From Rattus norvegicus (taxonomy: Eukaryota; Chordata; Mammalia; Rodentia; Muridae), in contig NW_026947409.1 of the NCBI RefSeq assembly GCF_036323735.1, positions 1 to 64,000 of the forward strand: 64,000 nt of DNA, read 5' to 3'. Positions 23,053 through 33,177 of the stretch are shown here, one piece after another. The notes below the pieces were generated by a model that saw only the letters and a list, made by a program, of their open reading frames with translations, had not been told where the DNA came from and ran no database searches. The position numbers were made by a program, and so were the translations under genes. Every line of letters begins with the position of its first letter. Within the stretch, counting starts at the first letter, position 1.

Positions 23053-23974
23053 CTATAAACTTATTTCTAAATGACGGTTTTGGAAGATTCAGAAAGCTTA
23101 CTGTGATGATGTTGCAATAGCAGGATGGCATAGATGCGTACTTTGTGAGCAGTGCCTCAGTGAGTCCTTTTTTTTTTGAGTAGGAAGCCATCATTTCATG
23201 CATAATTATTTTCACTGATGAGTAGAATGATCCCTGTTGAATGGATGTGTATCTAGGTCTGAACTGTGTGATGATAAATTTAGACTGATTGGTTGAATAG
23301 GCTGGAGTGAGGTATAAAAAGGATTAACACACTAGTAAACGCCTTCTTTGAAGCAGTGATTTGTTGCTTTTGTAATATCATTACTAAAACAGAAGTGTTA
23401 TAGGGTATAGGTCATTTAAAATCAGTTTGACTATTTACTCAAACTCCATTTATAAAATTATTCCCTAAAATGTGTGTCAGAGTATTAACTTAATGTTTTC
23501 ACCATAGTTTTATTTATTGAAAATGTTTGTAAACTTTTGTCCTAAAATAAATATCTTATTTCCCTTTTTTTCTCCTTTATTTTTACTGAAAAATACTTGG
23601 TCTTAAAAATAAAGATTGCTCAACATTTATATTCATAGTTGTATCGGAATCTTTATAATTGACTTATGCTACCTTCTTTTCGCCCCCAAAAAAAAATTAG
23701 AAATTTAAGTACTATATTTCTGTAAAGTTACTGTGTCAAATATAGTGCATTCTATTTATACTAAGGAAGTCTTTTATCCTCTATCCTATCATTTTTTTGC
23801 CCCAACTAGGAATCCAATTAGATAGCACAAAGTCCCAGACTTTCCAATAGTAACATTACCTCATTCTTCTAGTAAGCTAACTAAAGTTTTAAAATAGAGT
23901 CCTTAGTTATATCATTAGCGATCAATTTGTTATGTTTTGTTTATTTTTGTTGCTGCTGCTGCTGCTGTTGTTAT
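23053..23974. other. Unannotated AT-rich stretch with a short CTG run
   Basis: No gene is identified. A (TTG/CTG)n run (about 23948-23970) directly precedes the B1 at 23975 and is probably derived from its A-rich tail. Confidence 0.5.
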
Positions 23975-24110
23975 TTTTCAAGGCACGTATTTCAGTGTGG
24001 CCCTGTTTGTCTGAGACCAGGATCTACAGAACAGGCTAATCTTGAACTCACCCAGATCTGCTGCCTCTGACTCTAAAGGCATGTGCAATGACTGCCTGGG
24101 CACAGATCAG
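23975..24110 (-). mobile_element. B1 SINE, minus strand
   Basis: Reverse-complement B1: 'tcagtgtggccctgtttgtct', 'agaacaggctaatcttgaactcac', 'agatctgctgcctctgactc', 'aaaggcatgtgcaatgactgcctggc'. Confidence 0.8.
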
Positions 24111-24759
24111 GTTTTACCAATTTTTTTGTGTAAAATTGCGTGTGCATGGACATGAACTTAAGGGACCTGGAGAGTGTTCAGTGGTTATCAGCACAGGCTG
24201 AGGATCATAGAATCAAAATATATCGGCTCCAGAGACCAGTATCTCAAAACTTGTTATTATTGTTTCCATAGCTAATTCAAACCTTATCTGTTATAGATGA
24301 TATTCAAGATTGATTCATATTATATAGTCATGTATCTCTCTGAAGAGAAATGTTTGTAGAATAAAGAGAAAGAACCAACCACATCTGAGGGCAGGCCTGC
24401 CATAGTTTCCCTGGTTGAATGTGTCTACTAAATAAAAAAAGGATACATCCAGAGAGCTAGGAATTTAAGCTCATTTTCAGAATTACTATAGTGTCAGAGG
24501 AATGCAATATTATCTATAAATTTTCTTCTGTATGATAAAGTAAAGGGAGACTAAGAGGATAAAGTTAAAAGCTATCTCTATCCATTCTCCTCCACGCAGG
24601 TACCACTGGGTCCACTGCACAACAAACAGTATCTGGTTCTCCTCTGCAATGACAGGAATTTTTTTTTATAATTATAACAGGTTTAAAGAAAACCAGTCAA
24701 GGTGAATTTGTGTTAATGTGAATAACAAAGGACTAGCTTAGGAAATACTATGAGAAAGT
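24111..24759. other. Unannotated stretch with a possible B2 trace
   Basis: The words 'gagagtgttcagtggttatcagcac' near 24170 recall the B2 head, but the rest does not follow. Nothing else is recognised. Confidence 0.4.
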
Positions 24760-24868
24760 TGACCGTGCTGTTACACACTATGATCCTGGCCTTACTGAGT
24801 AAAGGCAGGAGAATTTCAAGTTAGAGGCCAGCCTGGGGTACATAGTGCAGCCTGTCTCAACCTACTCC
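24760..24868 (+). mobile_element. B1 SINE, diverged
   Basis: B1 order is visible: 'ttacacactatgatcctggcc', 'aggcaggagaatttcaag', 'gaggccagcctggggtacatag', 'ctgtctcaac'. Confidence 0.75.
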
Positions 24869-25065
24869 CCTTAAGAGAATTGTTATCAGAATTGAGCTAT
24901 ACCCATTTATAAACTCTAAGAGAATATATTGCATGAGTTAGTTGCTTAACAACACATTTATCATTATTTTCAGAATAGTGGTCAGAGGTGATTTTTGTGG
25001 AAATGTTAAGGCCAACACAGTCATTACCATTACATTAGTGAAATCAATATTATATAGTCTGTGGG

Positions 25066-25132
25066 TGCAGTCAAGTGGTAGAGTGCATGCCTCATATGCA
25101 TAAGATCCTGGGCTTGAAACCCAATGCTCTAA
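25066..25132 (+). mobile_element. ID SINE, older copy
   Basis: ID pattern: 'gtgggtgcagtcaagtggtagagtgcatgcctcatatgcataagatcctgggcttgaaacccaatgctc'. A short A-poor tail and multiple substitutions indicate an older insertion. Confidence 0.75.
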
Positions 25133-25206
25133 GAGTGTCATTTAGGTTAGAGAATGCAACAGGCCTCAGATGATCACACTCCCTGCCAGTTTTTCTCTCT
25201 CTGATT

Positions 25207-25340
25207 TTGTGAGACAGGGTTTTTCTGTGCAGCTGTCCTAGAACTCATATTGTAGACCAGGCTGGATAACAATTCAGAGATCTGCATGCCTCTTCTTCCC
25301 TCTTTTGGAATTAAAGGCATGAGCCACCACTGTCTGTCCC
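25207..25340 (-). mobile_element. B1 SINE, minus strand
   Basis: Clear reverse-complement B1: 'tgagacagggtttttctgtgcagctgtcctagaactc', 'gaccaggctgg', 'cagagatctgcatgcctc', 'ttaaaggcatgagccaccactg'. Confidence 0.92.
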
Positions 25341-25454
25341 TTCCTGTCTTTTATAGGCAAAGAAGAGCTTTGTAGTCAGCCAAGTTTACCCTGTCCAACA
25401 AATGATTTGTAGTCCAACACCGGGTTACCTCTTGTGCTTACATCACTTATTTTT

Positions 25455-25550
25455 CTTACTCCATAGCACAGGCTAGCCTCAAACTTGTTGCACTGCTGCC
25501 TCAGCCTTTTAAGTGAAGGCCTACAGGAACGAACCACTATGGCTAGCGTA
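25455..25550 (-). mobile_element. B1 SINE fragment, minus strand
   Basis: 'ggctagcctcaaacttgttgc', 'ctgcctcagcctttt' and 'tacaggaacgaaccactatggc' follow B1 in reverse complement, with a weak 3' end. Confidence 0.65.
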
Positions 25551-25794
25551 TTCTCTCTCCACTTGGTTTCTGCTTTCCCCAACAACAAACACACACTCAT
25601 CCACTGTTTACCTTCCAATTTTGCATTCAACTCCTTCCTACTTTACTGGGTTACACACCCTCGTTGTCTGGGCTTAGTGTACGTGTGTTATTTATTGGTT
25701 TCCTTTTTAACAGCAGTCATTCTGAATGGTCAGCCTTGCAGTAGAGAACTGATTCTATGTTTTCTCATTTTTTTCCTTTCTTTTTCTCATTTTT

Positions 25795-25961
25795 GAGTAT
25801 TTACTGCTGCCTTTCATAAGGTAGGCTTTGCCAATTTCTGGATGGCCGATCAGCTGAACAGCCTGTCAGTGATTCACATGGACCTGGAATATATGATCTG
25901 CTTTTACAATTTGAACTTAAATGGGATGAGAATAAGGGCCTTTTGCCTAATGATCCGCAAG
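25795..25961 (+). pseudogene. Xpr1-like pseudo-exon A
   Basis: Preceded by a pyrimidine-rich tract ending TTTTTGAG, where a functional acceptor would be expected; the AG is present but its context looks altered. The reading frame runs through the ADQLNS and DLEYMICFY segments. An A-run has lost one base at about 25915, after which the expected Trp-Asp-Glu and Leu-Leu-Pro-Asn-Asp-Pro residues continue in the next frame. The exon ends CCGCAAG, and the intron begins with ATACAG where GTACAG or similar would be needed. Confidence 0.83.
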
Positions 25962-27121
25962 ATACAGTATGATTTTGTATTCACACTAGTGAATGCCAGC
26001 ATAAACAAAGAACTGTTGGGAATGATAACTTCGACAGTTAATGTCATGATGAAAACTCATCCAATAGCATTACACAGAGAATTAAATGTGCTTGGCACCC
26101 TGTTAGCAATCACCTTATCTGAAATCATTTATTTGGCATTTAAGTTGTGTTAGGATTTTAGTCAACCTCTTGCCAAAACATTTACAACTTACATTTAAAG
26201 AATTCTGCAGTTATATCTCAACGTTCATATGTGTTGGTAGCTGTATCACAACTGCTAGAGTGCCAGCAGCTAGTCCTCATAGAAATGCTCAGGATGCCAT
26301 TGTAGGAGCCAGTGGTCCAAGTACTGATTGCTTAGAATCAGGTCGAATGCCTGAGAAAGAACATCCTGGTCAGTTCAGAAGTCTTGACCTTCTTCTGGCT
26401 CTTTACCCATGCTTAGGTGACACCAAGTTAATTTAGTTAGGAAGTTTGCATTAATTACAAAGATCTAAGTGTAGAGAGACCTAGCATGTACTCACAAAAG
26501 ATAATGATAAATTGGGTATGGCAGGCCACCACTCACCTCCAATCCCAGCACTGAGGAGGCTGAACCGATAGGATTGCCAGTCATCCTAGGGTGCATAAAT
26601 GAAATCCTGTCCCCAAAACAAAAACTACTGCAGAGCAGCAATAAAAAACAATAATGAGCCATAAGCGTTCTATGATTATGAGGAGGCCATAGAGCGTGTG
26701 CTCTGGGTGTATGTTTATAGTAACTTGCCACTTACAAAGCTGTCTCAGTACCCGTAATATTTCTACATTTTCCTATGTTTAAAGTCATATAACAAAGCAT
26801 GTGTTTTTCTTCCTTTTATTCATAGACTCTTTTCCTATAGTTTTATTACACTTGAAAAAAGTATAAAATTGTTTGAGTTGGTTCTAGGATATTCAGAAAT
26901 CACAAAAAGAATTGCCCAGTAGTCACCTCAGCTTCTCTCGTTTTCTCATCCACTAAAGAGGTTGTGCAAGTAGTGTCTGCATAGGAGAAAGTGACTGTGA
27001 AGCACGGGTTAGGGTTTTATGGATATGCTGATGGGTAGTTGTAGTGTGTGACTAAATGGTATGAACAGTTAATTTATTTGAATTGCGATATTGTTTTCGT
27101 TCTTCTTTGAAATATTCACAG
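25962..27121 (+). other. Retained intron of the Xpr1-like pseudogene
   Basis: Non-coding sequence between the two pseudo-exons, containing a B1 SINE at 26512-26635. Open frames at 25842-26153 (which runs on from pseudo-exon A) and 26170-26436 enter this intron and show no known domain. Confidence 0.75.
26512..26635 (+). mobile_element. B1 SINE in the pseudogene intron
   Basis: Reads 'gggtatggcaggccaccactcacctccaatcccagcactgagg', then an altered middle, 'aaatgaaatcctgtccccaaaac'. Plus strand. Confidence 0.78.
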
Positions 27122-27320
27122 AACCAGAATTTTGCAACAGAAATACATACAGAGTGCAAGCCACTGTTCAGTGCATTCCTGCTTGGCTTCGCTTCATCCA
27201 GTGCCTGTGCTGGTACCGTGACAAAAGAAGAGCCTTTCCTCTTCCAGTAAATGCTGCCTGGCAAATACTCTACAACTTTCTTCACCCTGACATTTCCAGC
27301 CCTTTACAACACTCACAAAG
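27122..27320 (+). pseudogene. Xpr1-like pseudo-exon B
   Basis: Starts after TATTCACAG and continues in phase with pseudo-exon A. Conserved EXS-domain words are CIPAWLRFIQC and YRDKRRAFP. A 4-base gain near 27252 shifts the frame, after which GKYSTTFF and LYNTHK are readable in another frame. The length is 199 bp, against 195 bp expected from the residues covered. It ends at a normal GTAGGC donor. Confidence 0.85.
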
Positions 27321-28805
27321 GTAGGCTGAGTTCTCCCATCTGAGCCCTTACTACTGCATTCTGTTGCCCTGGACTCTGCCGTCGCTGCTGCTGGTTCTGC
27401 TGAGGCTTCAGTACCTGGACATCTCACTTTAGCCTTGAATATAGTTTTAATCTCATTTCAATGAACAGTTATTATCACTAAGATTTTCAGTCAATTGATT
27501 AGAATTGTGATGCTGTTTCAATCCTGTCTGTTGCTCAGTGGCTTTAACCTATGGGTGCGTTGGGTTTTAATTTAGTGGTTTAGAGTGGTTTTTTTTTTTT
27601 CTGTTCGTTTTTGAGGATTTTTTGTTGTTTTTCCTTGGGGGGGTTGGGGAGGTTGAAATTTCCTTGTTTATTAGTGAGGTTAAGAAATGGTTAGGTGCAC
27701 AAGAATCCCTCTTCCAACCAAGTATTTAATATTTAAGTATTTTCTTTGATGAACATGTAAGGATTGTTTACAGCCCATTTAACTGCAAATTGAGTTCTCT
27801 GATCGCTTCAGTTTCTCATTTCCATGGAATCCTGCTATGACTTGCTACTGATCTTCTGTTGGGAATAGAAAAAAAAAAGTCTTTTAAGTTTAGAACCAAA
27901 TGCAGACACTCAGTTTGAATTTTTACCATTTCCCATGAACTGTCAGTGATTTGCCATCCTTGCACTAAAATGTATTCCTTCTTTGTCTGCTGAGTAGAGA
28001 GTATCAGCCCACACCTTACAAAGTGCAAAGAGCTTTGACTAATGCAGATTAGTAAAGAGCTTTTTAAATACGCACGTAAATTGTTCTCAGTAAACTTTTC
28101 TGTGCGGCTCTATTGGGAGATATATTCAGAAGTACAAAACTACTGTTGCTGTAATATGTATCTGATGCCATGTCAGATGAGGTCACTGTTAGTTCCGTGA
28201 TATTGGTGTCCCTGAACTTTCACAGTATGACATAGGGTCTGTGCTAGAATAGTAATGATAAATGTAGCCATTCTTGTTAAGTGTTAGAATTTAATTGAGT
28301 ACCTCAGTGAAGGAAACACATCCACAGGAATTCCATAATTTTAGTTCTTGCTAAGGAATGCCAGTACTCAATACCAGTATGCACCTTGATTTATAGATTT
28401 GACAGTTGATTTGGAAAAAAAGATGTGATATGGCTTCTTTTACTAAATTATCAGAAACATCTGCCTCCTGTCTTAGATATAAATGAGTGCTGGGGTAGAT
28501 TATACTAGTAATATATTTATTAGGAAGTTAAAATTGCTGGAAGGTACTATTGACACAAAATACAGCACTTACCTCAGGAAATAAGGAATAGTTAATTCTT
28601 GAGGCAAACCTAAGTGCTAGTAGCCTGGGAGCACAGACTCAGGTTATAACCACTGGAGGTGATCACATAATATTTTATTTGATACAAAAGAAAGAGAAAC
28701 ATAAATAAGTGCATTTATCACATTGATGATCACTGCCAATAAGCAGGCTACAGCAAAACAAGTGGAACTCTGTATAAATCTAGGAAGTCTGATAACATGT
28801 TTAGC
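27321..28805. other. Downstream pseudogene flank, no further exon seen
   Basis: Begins as the next intron of the Xpr1-like fragment (GTAGGCTGAG). It has a long T-run at 27589 and a G-run at 27640. I searched by eye for the next EXS-domain exon and did not find it. Opposing frames at 27091-27324 and 27194-27427 come from the pseudo-exon and its antisense. Confidence 0.5.
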
Positions 28806-29062
28806 TTTCAGATTAGTAAAGGATGGTGCCCTGCTGAGCATACATTTTAGGGCTGTAGTGAATTTGGTCCCCAACACCCAGGTAAAGGCTGTGAAAGGCA
28901 GCAAACACCTATAACTCGAGCTCTGGGGAGATAGACACTGTGACTTACTTGCTACTCCTATTATGGTATCATTGAGCTGCAGATTCAATCAGAGACCTTG
29001 TCACAAAAAATAGGGTGGAGAATGCCTGGGAAGACACTGATGCCAAGCTTCCCACACACAGA
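28806..29062 (+). mobile_element. B3 SINE, diverged
   Basis: B3-like order: 'tagtgaatttggtccccaacaccc', 'aacacctataactcgagctctggggag', 'cagattcaatcagagaccttgtcacaaaaaatagggtggag', 'aagacactgatgccaagcttcccacacac'. The long antisense frame at 28644-28988 is its shadow. Confidence 0.72.
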
Positions 29063-29267
29063 GAAAACATTTGACAGATTTGGATAGTCACAGGCCCATT
29101 CAGATAAAGGAGTGAACAGTGAGTGACTTTCAAAGGGAAAGTCTAAGGTAGTCTGGTTAGGTTCTTCACACCATCTTCAATCACGAAGCTCGTTATTGAG
29201 ACTCAGCCTTGAGGAACTTATGTTTACATAAAGACCTTTAACAACACAAAAGGATTACAATCCAAGC

Positions 29268-29332
29268 CTGTCTTATTTACAGAGTGAGTTCAGGCCAACC
29301 TGGCCGCATAATAAAATCCTGTCCCAAAATAA
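29268..29332 (+). mobile_element. B1 SINE 3' fragment
   Basis: 'gagtgagttcaggccaacctggccgcataataaaatcctgtccc' is the 3' third of B1. Confidence 0.65.
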
Positions 29333-29409
29333 GTAATATATAGCTTACCTCTAATTCATAGAACTCTGTGGTCTGTCCTTAGCACGATGTAAGAAGAATT
29401 ACAAAGAAG

Positions 29410-29640
29410 GTTGGGATGAGCCAGTAAAAATGGCTTCACAAGTAAAGGCACCTGAAGCAAAACTTGACAGCCTGAGTTCAGTCCCTGAGCACGATGGTAG
29501 AGAAAAAGAACTACCTCCATCAGGTTGTTTTCTGACCTCTGTGTTTGAACAGTTGGACTATGAGGAAATGGATGCTTTGTCCCCAGTATCACAGGGGGCT
29601 GGGGTATGTGAACAGAACTTTGAGCCAACATAATTTACCT
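29410..29640 (+). mobile_element. B3/B2-family SINE
   Basis: 'gggatgagccagtaaaaatggcttcacaagtaaaggcacctgaag', 'cagcctgagttcagtccctgagcacgatggtagagaaaaagaactacctcc' and 'ttttctgacctctgtg' follow the B3 head and middle. The plus-strand 67-codon frame over it is an incidental translation. Confidence 0.72.
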
Positions 29641-29746
29641 ATACATGAAGCAGTCCTGTACTAGTAAATACATATATTTCCTATTCAAGTATAGTTTAAA
29701 TTGGTACAGTTTTACATTGATATATTTGATGCATTGATGACTTATC

Positions 29747-29749
29747 TGT

Positions 29750-29783
<34 letters not shown>
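29747..29783 (+). repeat. (TA)n microsatellite
   Basis: TA repeat of about 18 units with one TGTA interruption. Confidence 0.95.
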
Positions 29784-30084
29784 ATTATATTCTTTTCTCA
29801 AAAACAAAAAAATATCAGATTACATTATTCTTTCATTACAAGGTACTAAGAGAAGTTTCCTTATATCTGATTTAAAATTATAGAGGTTTGTTTAACTGTA
29901 TATACTAAGGAATGGTTAAAGTGGTAAATTTATGGAGGTTTAAAACCACATATTTTTGAAAGGCTTCAATTATACTATTTTGTGTAAGCAGTGATCAGTA
30001 AAACCCTTAGCACAAAACTCTCACACAGCTTGCTAGGCCACAAATAAAAGTTGACATTCAGAGGACATGCAGGTGAGAATGACC

Positions 30085-30158
30085 GTGAAGGTCTGATCCT
30101 CCTGCCATAACCACTCAAGTTCTGGGATTACAGAAGTGATTAACCCTGCCTGGCTCCT
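30085..30158 (-). mobile_element. B1-like SINE fragment
   Basis: 'gaaggtctgatcctcctgcc', 'ccactcaagttctgggattacagaagtg' and 'cctgcctggct' resemble the left half of B1 in reverse complement. Confidence 0.55.
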
Positions 30159-30589
30159 TATTTTTATTTTGTGATACCAGGCTCGTTCTCAGGGGTCTGA
30201 GTGTGATGGGCCATGTGGTCACTGTGCCATGGGGCTCATTCAGCCCCACCATGCAGTGTAAGAGGTAATTCTGCTTCCTTCTCCTGTTTCCCTTGACCCC
30301 ATTTGTCATGGCTGTGTTTGTCTTACACATTGCTACATCTTTTACTTCACATAATCATTGTAAGAATTGTCCTGAAATCATGGTATAGACTTTATAGGTG
30401 TACATGCTGCATGAATGCCCTGGAGAGAAAAATGGTGTGGCCATTTATTAATTTTGTTTATCATATCCCTAAAGTTTTAAATATATTTTAATATTGCTAC
30501 ATATTGGATACATAAATAATTTTTGTACCAAAAAGTCAAGAACTTGGCATGGCAAAATTTTGACGTTGAATCGTGTTCAGGTTTCATTT

Positions 30590-30658
30590 TCTTCCTTCTT
30601 TTCTTCCTTCCTTCCTTCCTTCCTCCCTTCCTTCCTTCCTTCCCTTTTTTCTTTCTTT
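30590..30658 (+). repeat. (TTCC)n pyrimidine tract
   Basis: CTTC/TTCC tetranucleotide repeat of about 65 bp, a homopurine-homopyrimidine stretch. The Ser/Phe/Leu/Pro-rich frame over it is low-complexity. Confidence 0.95.
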
Positions 30659-30673
30659 AAGATTGGGTCTCAT

Positions 30674-30845
30674 GTCAGGTGGTAACAGTGCATCCCTTTA
30701 ATCCCGACAGAGGCAGGTAGATCTTTGAGTTTGAGTCCACCCTTGTCTATAGAGAGAATTCCGGGATAGCCAGAGTTACGCAGAAAAGCCCTGTCTCGAG
30801 GGAGAAAACAAAAAACAGAACAGAACAGAACAAAACAAAACAAAA
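30674..30845 (+). mobile_element. B1 SINE with (AACAG)n-like tail
   Basis: 'gtcaggtggtaacagtgcatccctttaatcccgacagaggcaggtagatctttgag', 'gatagccagagttacgcagaaaagccctgtctcgagg', then an A-rich AACAGAACAG tail to 30845. It is one of the better preserved B1 copies here. Confidence 0.88.
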
Positions 30846-30877
30846 TGTGCAAGTCTCAAATAAAAATTAAAAAAAGA

Positions 30878-31097
30878 CAGGGCTAGGCCACACATAGGTC
30901 TTACTAGCTTCAAATTCATTATGTAGCAAGCATGACTTTGAACTTCCGACTCCCTTCCTTCTATTTCCCTCTTAAGTGCTGGGATTAGAGGAATGTGCAA
31001 CAACAACATAACCAGTTTTATATGGTGATGGATATCAAACTCAGGGCTTCAGTTTGCTAGGCAGACGTCCTACCAGTTGAGCCATCGCCCCAGCCCT
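30878..31097 (-). mobile_element. B4 SINE (B1-ID composite)
   Basis: A reverse-complement B1-like part ('ggtcttactagcttcaaattcattatgtag...agtgctgggattagagg') is followed by an ID-like part ('caaactcagggcttcagtttgctaggcagacg...gagccatcgccccagccc'). That order is expected for B4 on the minus strand. Confidence 0.72.
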
Positions 31098-31483
31098 AGT
31101 TAGGTTACTTTATTGGACAGTGTCCTAAAAAACAAAGTCTTTAAAAGTAATTACTGAGACAATAGAATCTAGTCAAAATTACTAATTATCTAGATACTGT
31201 TCTATTGAGGCTGTTGCAAAGGAAACATTTGTGAGGAAAAAAGAGTAAAAGACCACGACGTGACCTTGTTTAGACTCTGATGTGATTCTTTCAAAGAAGT
31301 AGTCTGCCTGGGTTAACATAGTAACAGCACTGTACTAAGTGAACTTTGAAAATTGCTACTGTGCTTATTTTTTTTTTTGTTTTTTTTTTTCTGCTGCCTG
31401 ATTTGTTAAGATGGAGGATTATGCATCAACTCTGCACCTAGAATCATTGTAGGTGAGGATTTAGGTAAGCTATGTAGAAAGAT
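31098..31483. other. Unannotated spacer before L1-2
   Basis: About 390 bp with a T-rich run at 31369-31392. No gene or repeat is recognised. Confidence 0.5.
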
Positions 31484-31494
31484 TAATCATGAGA

Positions 31495-32044
31495 GCCCAG
31501 GAGCGGCAGGACACCTGCCTGAGACACCACCGGAACCTGAAAGAAACAGACCGGATAAACAGTTCTCTGCACCCAAATCCCGTGGGAGGGAGAGCTAAAC
31601 CTTCAGAGAGGCAGACAAGCCTGGGAAACCAGAAGAGACTGCTCCCTGCATACACATCTCAGACGCCAGAGGAAAAAGCCAAAGACCATGTGGAACCCTG
31701 GTGCACTGAAGCTCCCGGAAGGGGCGGCACAGGTCTTTCTGGTTGCTGCCGCTGCAGAGAGCCCCTGGGCAGCACCCCACGAGCGAACCTGAGCCTCAGG
31801 ACCACAGGTAAGACCAAATTTACTGCTGCAAGAAAGCTGCCTGGTGAACTCAAGACACAGGCCCACAGGAACAGCTGAAGACCTGTAGAGAGGAAAAACT
31901 ACACGCCCGAAAGCAGAACACACTGTCCCCATAACTGACTGAAAGAGAGGAAAACAGGTCTACAGCACTCCTGACACACAGGCTTATAGGACAGTCTAGC
32001 CACTGTCAGAAATAGCAGAACAAAGTAACACTAGAGATAATCTG
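31495..32044 (+). promoter_or_regulatory. L1-2 5'UTR (5'-truncated)
   Basis: Begins inside the leader, about 165 bp short of the start seen in L1-1. Clear matches to L1-1 and L1-3 include 'ggataaacagttctctgcac' and 'ctagagataatctgatg' just before ORF1. Loss of the leading segment would weaken the internal promoter. The open frames at 31489-31878 (+) and 31603-31932 (-) are leader-derived and not conserved. Confidence 0.8.
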
Positions 32045-33118
32045 ATGGCGAGAGGCAAGCACAGAAACCCAAGCAACAGAAACCAAGACTACATGCCATC
32101 ATCGGAGCCCAATTCTCCCACCAAAACAAACATGGCATATCCAAACACACCAGAAAAGCAAGATCTAGTTTCAAAATCATATTTGATCATGATGGTGGAG
32201 GACTTCAAGAAAGACATGAACACACTTAGGGAAACACAGGAAAACATTAATAAACAAGTAGAAGCCTACAGAGAGGAATCGCAAAAATCCCTGAAAGAAT
32301 TCCCGGAAAACACAATCAAACAGTTGAAGGAATTAAAAATGGAAATAGAAGCAATCAAGAAAGAACACATGGAAACAACCCTGGATATAGAAAACCAAAA
32401 GAACAGAAAAGGAGCTGTAGATACAAGCTTCACCAACAGAATACAAGAGATGGAAGAGAGAATCTCAGGAGGAGAAGATTCCATAGAAATCATTGACTCA
32501 ACTGTCAAAGATAATGTAAAGCGGAAAAAGCTACTGGTCCAAAACATACAGGAAATACAGGACTCAATGAGAAGATCAAACCTAAGGATAATAGGTATAG
32601 AAGAGAGTGAAGACTCCCAGCTCAAAGGACCAGTAAATATCTTCAACAAAATCATAGAAGAAAACTTCCCTAACCTAAAAAAAGAGATACCCATAGACAT
32701 ACAAGAAGCCTACAGAACTCCAAATAGATTGGACCAGAAAAGGAACACCTCCCGTCACATAATTGTCAAAACACCAAACGCACAAAATAAAGAAAGAATA
32801 TTAAAAGCAGTAAGGGAAAAAGGTCAAGTAACATATAAAGGGAGACCTTTCAGAATCACACCAGACTTCTCGCCAGAAACTATGAAGGCCAGAAGATCCT
32901 GGACTGATGTCATACAGACCCAAAGAGAACACAAATGCCAGCCCAGGTTACTGTAACCAGCAAAACTCTCAATTAACATTGATGGAGAAACCAAGATATT
33001 CCATGACAAAACCAAATTTACACAATATCTTTCTACAAATCCAGCACTACAAAGGATAAAAAATGGTAAAGCTCAACATAAGGAGGCAAGCTATACCCTA
33101 GAAGAAACAAGAAACTAA
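32045..33118 (+). pseudogene. L1-2 ORF1, one nonsense codon
   Basis: ORF1p RNA chaperone frame, ATG 32045 to TAA 33116-33118, 357 codons with no frameshift. A single TAT to TAA change at 32954-32956 cuts it to 303 residues, removing the last ~54 residues of the C-terminal domain. The N-terminus MARGKHRNPSNRNQ, LRIIGIEESEDSQ and TPNAQNKERIL are intact. The coiled coil is shorter than in L1-1 because one repeat block is missing after residue ~60. It is the best preserved ORF1 in the window. Confidence 0.94.
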
Positions 33119-33177
33119 TCGTCTTGGCAACAAAACAAAGAGAATGAAAGCACACAAACATAACCTCACATCCAAAT

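Larger units (their letters stand above)
25795..27320 (+). pseudogene. Xpr1-ps: Unprocessed Xpr1-like pseudogene fragment (two exons plus intron)
   Basis: Two blocks translate to parts of the C-terminal EXS domain of XPR1, the vertebrate inorganic-phosphate exporter. Block 1 (25795-25961) reads FTAAFHKVGFANFWMADQLN and continues with a Met-Asp-Leu-Glu-Tyr-Met-Ile-Cys-Phe-Tyr stretch. Block 2 (27122-27320) contains VQCIPAWLRFIQC and a YRDKRRAFP stretch. The blocks are separated by 1,160 bp, and the split falls within one glutamate codon, as at an exon junction. Block 2 starts right after a CACAG acceptor and ends AAAG|GTAGGC, a good donor. The intron makes this a genomic duplicate, not a retrocopy. 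Breaks: one base lost near 25915, about 4 bases gained near 27252, and the first donor reads AT instead of GT. I found no other Xpr1 exons in the window. Confidence 0.85.

Noticed and set aside
25842..26153. 103-codon frame starting inside the Xpr1-like block
   Set aside because: It starts within pseudo-exon A, then runs out of frame after the 1-base loss and into intron. It is not a new gene.
29430..29633. 67-codon acidic frame
   Set aside because: It lies wholly within a B3/B2-type SINE.
30590..30658. Low-complexity Pro/Ser/Phe frame
   Set aside because: It is the translation of a (TTCC)n tract.
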